64,000 bases of DNA from an uncultured Prevotellaceae bacterium (GTDB lineage Bacteria > Bacteroidota > Bacteroidia > Bacteroidales > Bacteroidaceae). The DNA is taken from NCBI GenBank assembly GCA_946415705.1, contig CAMKTN010000003.1:42134-106133 (forward strand), written 5' to 3'. Every line of letters begins with the position of its first letter. Position 1 is the first letter of the stretch. Under the pieces are notes generated by a model. It was not told the origin of the DNA. It worked only from the letters and a program-made list of their open reading frames with translations, and did no database searches. Position numbers and translations under genes: made by a program. Below are positions 59,957 through 64,000 of the stretch, one piece after another.

Positions 59957-61603
59957 ATGAGACGATTAGCATTTATAGTTATCATGCAGATGGCACTGGT
60001 TGCCTTCATCGGATGCAGGGACGGTTCTACATCCGAGTTGCTAATGCAGGCTGAGGCGTTCCTGCCAATGGAAGCGGACAGCGCGGACGCACGCCTGAAC
60101 CTTATTCCTGTTAACGGCCTCGCCGAGGAGGAGCGCCCGCTGTATGCCCTGTTGCGCATCGCCACTGACTATCTGCTGGCCGACAGCATCGACGGCGAGC
60201 TTGCCCGTTGCGCGTATGATTTCTATGCCACACAGTCGCAGCTCGGTTCTTCTGCCGACAACGTTGCCAACAGGCGGTTCGGGCAGGCTGCATTGTATAT
60301 GGGCGAATGGTATGTGGCACAGGACAGCACGAAGGCTGGCGATGACTGTTACCGACAGGCCATCCGCACGTCGGAACAGGTAGAGGACTGGCACACCTGC
60401 TATATCGCCTACCATCGGCTCTCTGATCAGGTGCATTTAAGCAACGACAAGGAGGCACTGGAGCTGATTGAGAAGGCCATAGAGATTTACGGGAAGATCA
60501 ACGACAGCCCGAAGAACCTGATTTCGCTTTACCTGTTTGCAGCCGACCATGCTTCGTCAATAGCATACATAGAGGACACGGATGATTATACGTCAGCGAT
60601 TGCCTATGCGAACCAAGCTTATCAGTTGGCCGTAGATAGCGGATGGACAGACTATCAGCATTCTGCGTTAATCACGCTGGCGATGATCTATTGGTGCATG
60701 AACGATTACACAACGGCGCTCGACTATGCCAAGCGAGTGGAGATCTCAGAGCATTTGGATTCGGAAATAGGCATCACCACAAATCTGCGGATAGCTCAGT
60801 TCTACTTCTCCTGTGACTCCACCGCGCAAGCCAAACAGATTCTACACATGCCGCACAGGATTGACGACCCGACGCTGGCCTATCTCTACGCCCGTCTGCT
60901 GGCCGAGATTGCCGTGCGCCAGCAAGAACCCGACACCGCCGCCTTCTATCTGGACTCCGCTTTCACGTGTTCCGAGGCATTATACATCAACAGCCTCAAA
61001 GTCAAGAATGACTACTACAACCAAACCCTCGAACACGAGAAGACGCAGATGGAAATGCGCACTCAGGCGCGGCACCGGATGTGGGCTGCGGGGGCCGCGC
61101 TGCTGGTGCTCGTCGTGCTGCTGTTGCAATGGAGGCACTACGAGCGGAAGCAACATCGTCTGGCCACTCAGCACCTCAACCGCGAGAACGAACTGCTCAG
61201 CCATGAGCGTGAGCTGCTGCAAGACAGTGTCCAGAAGAAGGAGGGCATGATCCGCTTCCTGCAGGGCTACATCATCGACCGCTTAGACGTAGCCAAGAAG
61301 TTGCAGACGGAAACCGACACCCGCGTCACGCTCTCCAGCAAGGACTGGCTCGATATAGAGCGTGTGCTGAACGAGATTGACGACAACTGCATTGAGCGTG
61401 TCCGTGCCGCCTGTCCCCATCTCAGCCAGGATGACCTGCGCCTCTGTATGCTCGTCCGTCTGCACATGTCCAATCCCGTTATCGGACGCATCTACAGCAT
61501 CACGCCCTCCGCCGTTCAGCACCGCAAACAGAGACTGAAGAAGGAAGGCTTCGGCATCACCGACCCCAACCGTCTGCTCGAAGATGTCATCGCCTCAGTG
61601 TAA
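59957..61603 (+). CDS. TPR lipoprotein with C-terminal helix-turn-helix (membrane-spanning regulator)
   Basis: 548 residues from ATG 59957 (MRRLAFIVIMQMALVAFI). The leader ends in a lipobox-like FIGC, followed by several TPR-like helical pairs (for example FGQAALYMGEWYVAQDSTKA, STAQAKQILHMPHRI), then one membrane segment (MWAAGAALLVLVVLLLQW) and a coiled-coil, ending in a HTH-like domain (LSQDDLRLCMLVRLHMSN, RIYSITPSAVQHRKQRLKKE). This layout is typical of Bacteroides one-protein sensors with periplasmic TPR and cytoplasmic DNA-binding parts. Target genes are probably the flanking TlpA-like genes; inference. Confidence 0.75.
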   Translation: MRRLAFIVIMQMALVAFIGCRDGSTSELLMQAEAFLPMEADSADARLNLIPVNGLAEEERPLYALLRIATDYLLADSIDGELARCAYDFYATQSQLGSSADNVANRRFGQAALYMGEWYVAQDSTKAGDDCYRQAIRTSEQVEDWHTCYIAYHRLSDQVHLSNDKEALELIEKAIEIYGKINDSPKNLISLYLFAADHASSIAYIEDTDDYTSAIAYANQAYQLAVDSGWTDYQHSALITLAMIYWCMNDYTTALDYAKRVEISEHLDSEIGITTNLRIAQFYFSCDSTAQAKQILHMPHRIDDPTLAYLYARLLAEIAVRQQEPDTAAFYLDSAFTCSEALYINSLKVKNDYYNQTLEHEKTQMEMRTQARHRMWAAGAALLVLVVLLLQWRHYERKQHRLATQHLNRENELLSHERELLQDSVQKKEGMIRFLQGYIIDRLDVAKKLQTETDTRVTLSSKDWLDIERVLNEIDDNCIERVRAACPHLSQDDLRLCMLVRLHMSNPVIGRIYSITPSAVQHRKQRLKKEGFGITDPNRLLEDVIASV

Positions 61604-61831
61604 AAAACGAATTGCAATAATATAAAGAAAGAAATGAACAATGAACAAGAACGCTCGACCTTGGTCGCTTCGACACTTCAAAGAACCATCATCACCATCC
61701 TCTTCGCCCACATGCCACGATGAAATCGGGGATAATGCAAATGTCAGACAAATGTCAGGGAATATATTTGTAGAGAACGAGATTTTTGACGCACTTTTGC
61801 AGTCGATTTATTCACATAAAGACAAAATGAT

Positions 61832-62872
61832 ATGAAAAGAGTAGTGACAATGATTGTGCTGGCAACGGTCTGTATGGCCACGCAGGCACAGGAAATCAAA
61901 TGGCGTTTGGAGGGAACGGTGACTGGTGCTGAGCCCTTGGATTCGCTGGAACTGATAGATACGGAAGCGCAATGTCCGATAGCGACCGTAAAGGTTGTGG
62001 ATGGGCGGCTTGTGCCTGCAGAAGGAGTTATAGAGAAACCGTCGTTGTTCGCCCTACAATATCGCGAAGGCAAGGGATGGATTGGGGATTTCGTCTTGGA
62101 GAATGGTACGACGGTCATTCAAGCTGATGTCAACCAAAACCGCATCATTAGCACAGTCGGAACGCCTATGAACGACGACCTCAACCGCATCTACGCAATT
62201 TTCCAGCAAATCAGCACGAATTATGACCCTGCGGAAGAAGACGCGTATAACCGACAGGTCTATGCGGTGGTGAAAGATGTAGTGACGCACCACGCCGATG
62301 ATTTATTGGGTGCATACGCCATCAATATTACCAAGAGTTCTTTCTCTCCTGGCGAAGCATTGGCGTTGGTTAAACTGCTAAGTCCACGCTTACAGGAATC
62401 CACCGAGATGGAGCGGCTTGCTGATAATCTTCAACTACACTGTGAGACAGACGAAGGTAGCATGTTCCGCGATCTCACAGGAACAGACGTTAACGGCCTT
62501 CCCATACATCTCTCCGACTTCGTGGGACAAGGTCATTACGTGCTCGCAGACTTCTGGGCCTCTTGGTGCGGCCCTTGCAAAGCAATGATGCCAGAAGTAA
62601 TGCAAATATATGAGGCGTACAAAGATCGGGGGCTGCAAGTCGTAGGGATAACGCTACAGGACAAACCCGAAGCAGCTAACCGCGAAGTGCAGCGACTGGG
62701 CATCACCTTTCCGCAAATCTATGGCTCCACTCCCATGACCACCTACGGCATCACCGCCATTCCCGCCTATATTCTCTTCGCCCCCGACGGCACTATTCTC
62801 ACCCGTCGTTCCCTCTCCCTGCAGGCCTTGAAATACAAACTGGAACAACTGCTACCTCAGGCTCCCCGTTAA
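61832..62872 (+). CDS. DUF4369/TlpA-like thiol-disulfide protein
   Basis: 346 residues. Signal peptide (MKRVVTMIVLATVCMATQAQ), a DUF4369-type N-terminal domain (EGTVTGAEPLDSLELID) and a thioredoxin domain with WCGPC (C246, C249) in VLADFWASWCGPCKAMMPEV. Periplasmic reductase or resilience protein. Closely related to the next gene, 76 bp downstream, with the active-site cysteines at the same residue numbers. No strong promoter in the 228-bp gap before it; CACTTTTGC at about 61793 is a weak match. Confidence 0.88.
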   Translation: MKRVVTMIVLATVCMATQAQEIKWRLEGTVTGAEPLDSLELIDTEAQCPIATVKVVDGRLVPAEGVIEKPSLFALQYREGKGWIGDFVLENGTTVIQADVNQNRIISTVGTPMNDDLNRIYAIFQQISTNYDPAEEDAYNRQVYAVVKDVVTHHADDLLGAYAINITKSSFSPGEALALVKLLSPRLQESTEMERLADNLQLHCETDEGSMFRDLTGTDVNGLPIHLSDFVGQGHYVLADFWASWCGPCKAMMPEVMQIYEAYKDRGLQVVGITLQDKPEAANREVQRLGITFPQIYGSTPMTTYGITAIPAYILFAPDGTILTRRSLSLQALKYKLEQLLPQAPR

Positions 62873-62905
62873 TTCTTCGTAAATCTTCAACTCCAATAAA
62901 ATGAA

Positions 62906-62923
62906 AACGCACCTTTGTGCGTT
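62906..62923 (+). promoter_or_regulatory. Dyad overlapping a weak -7 element
   Basis: AACGCAC and GTGCGTT are exact inverted repeats around CTTT; the centre reads CACCTTTG, a -7-like element 31 bp before the ATG at 62948. A degraded copy (AACCGCACCATTGAGCGTT) is in the spacer near 59752. Confidence 0.5.
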
Positions 62924-62947
62924 ATAATAGAAGTAAAAAAACGAACA

Positions 62948-63988
62948 ATGAAAAGACAAATCATCACCATACTGCTCGCAATCGTTGTAATGTCGGGGCA
63001 GGCACAAATCCACTACCGCATTGAGGGTAGCATCGGGCATCCCGACTATACGGGTACGCTGTATCTCAGGGACAGACATGGGACTATCGTCGATTCCTTG
63101 CAGGCCGCGCGGGGCGAAATCTTGCCACACGAGGGGACGTTGCCTGAGGTTATGAAGTGTGACCTGCGCGGCAACAAGACAAGGTGGACAGACATTACGC
63201 CCCTGTTCATAGAGGAAGGTAGCATCCACATTGAAGGAAAGTCGCCGTATAGCGGCCATTACTTTGTGTCGGGCACACCGCTAAACGATGAAATGAAGGC
63301 TTTAGAGCAGCGCATCATTGCAGACTTCTTTGAGTGGAGTGATTGGAAAGACCCTGACGAGCCATACCAACGGCTTGAAGAGATCCTGACCGAAGCGGTG
63401 AGCCGACATACGGACGACGAGCTTGGCCTGTACGTTGTTGAGGAGTATCATATGAGCCTTGCCGATCGGAACCGCATCCTCGAATGTATCGGAATGTTGA
63501 GCAAGCGGTTTCAATCCATGGAAGAGATACGGAAGATGCGAGCTACCTACGAGAAACGGAACGAGACGCGCGAGGGCGAAATGTTCAAGGACTTCGCCGT
63601 GGAATATGAGGGAATAACAACCCGTCTCAGCGACTACGTTGGCCGTGGACAGTACGTGCTTGCCGACTTCTGGGCATCGTGGTGTGGCCCGTGCCGAATG
63701 GAAATCCCCAATCTCATTGCCGCCTACGAGAAGTACAAAGAACGTGGCCTACAGGTGGTCGGCATCGCAGTATGGGACGAACCCAAAGCGACGCTGAAAG
63801 CCATCGCTGAAGAGCAGGTTCCCTATCCGCAAATTATTAACTCCGACCATATAGCCACCGACCTCTACGGCATCATCGCAATCCCCGAAATCATCCTCTT
63901 TGCCCCCGACGGCACAATCCTCGCCCGCGGCCTGCGCGGAGAAGAGATAGAGAAGAAACTGGCCGAGATATTTCCTGAAGATAAATAA
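62948..63988 (+). CDS. DUF4369/TlpA-like thiol-disulfide protein, second copy
   Basis: 346 residues from ATG 62948 (MKRQIITILLAIVVMSGQAQ), preferred over an upstream in-frame GTG/ATG that precedes the dyad. N-terminal DUF4369-like domain (IEGSIGHPDYTGTLYLRD) and C-terminal thioredoxin domain WASWCGPCRMEIPNLIAAYE (C246, C249). Both active-site spacing and length equal the previous gene; the two probably arose by tandem duplication. Stop is 12 bp before the window end. Confidence 0.88.
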   Translation: MKRQIITILLAIVVMSGQAQIHYRIEGSIGHPDYTGTLYLRDRHGTIVDSLQAARGEILPHEGTLPEVMKCDLRGNKTRWTDITPLFIEEGSIHIEGKSPYSGHYFVSGTPLNDEMKALEQRIIADFFEWSDWKDPDEPYQRLEEILTEAVSRHTDDELGLYVVEEYHMSLADRNRILECIGMLSKRFQSMEEIRKMRATYEKRNETREGEMFKDFAVEYEGITTRLSDYVGRGQYVLADFWASWCGPCRMEIPNLIAAYEKYKERGLQVVGIAVWDEPKATLKAIAEEQVPYPQIINSDHIATDLYGIIAIPEIILFAPDGTILARGLRGEEIEKKLAEIFPEDK

Positions 63989-64000
63989 GAAAGTACAATG

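Noticed and set aside
61641..61835. 64-residue frame (MNKNARPWSLRHFKE...) before the first DUF4369 gene
   Set aside because: Low-complexity, no homology features, and no promoter; probably non-coding leader.

Overview
The window reads as chromosomal DNA of a Bacteroidales species, most likely Prevotella or a close relative. The evidence is the set of recurring promoters of the Bacteroidetes type (TAnnTTTGC, several with TTTG or TTG about 20 bp upstream), the near absence of Shine-Dalgarno sequences, short AT-rich direct repeats in the spacers between GC-rich genes, and the gene content: PL11, GH51 and GH97 enzymes, C10 peptidase, CotH protein, DUF4494 and DUF4369-thioredoxin proteins, and C-termini resembling type IX secretion sorting modules. 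No rRNA, phage, plasmid or CRISPR locus was seen.

Layout. 1-5.4 kb: a PL11 rhamnogalacturonan lyase (5' end outside the window) convergent with a GH51 arabinofuranosidase that follows a POT peptide transporter. 7.1-12.8 kb: SulP transporter, a PurF-like protein lacking its glutaminase cysteine, and a thioesterase/HhH outer-membrane pair on the minus strand. 13-14.9 kb: a small ABC-type ATPase followed by a DUF4435 TOPRIM-like protein, a PARIS/OLD-like gene pair. 14.9-22.8 kb: a second PL11 lyase, GH97, a C10 peptidase and a lipoprotein. 22.9-23.2 kb: tRNA-Ser, a probable SRP RNA and tRNA-Thr. 23.3-26.8 kb: CstA, SlyD-type FKBP and AroC. 27-36.4 kb: the branched-chain amino acid cluster ilvD, ilvB, ilvN, acyl-ACP thioesterase, ilvC and an HhH gene, interrupted by an AAA ATPase gene and by a DUF559 nuclease-like gene. 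36.4-48.9 kb: zeta-toxin-like kinase with a tiny partner, TrmD, a SNF2 helicase divergent from LigA, two tandem acyl-CoA ligases, YggS and DUF4494. 49-53.9 kb: three secreted proteins. 54.3-64 kb: an ECF sigma factor with a membrane partner, followed by secreted or periplasmic proteins, three TlpA-like thioredoxins and a TPR lipoprotein regulator.

The most striking signal is not one gene. Short GC-rich palindromes, often in inverted pairs like REPINs, lie inside or at the ends of about ten genes and stay in frame, adding peptides such as PLPTREGQGGGS. Hosts include essential or biosynthetic enzymes (AroC, IlvD, IlvN), a PL11 lyase hit twice, a sigma factor (in its region 2-4 linker) and transporters. 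One DUF559 nuclease-like gene is bracketed by four copies. A second family of AT-rich 9-mers (TTTTCAATT, TTCTCAATT) fills gene spacers and supplies some start and stop codons. Other unusual items are a 375-bp gene-free element with inverted ends and five internal hairpins upstream of the sigma factor, and three ACCAnnTGGT boxes (two forming a 43-bp palindrome) in front of the AAA ATPase inserted in the ilv cluster.
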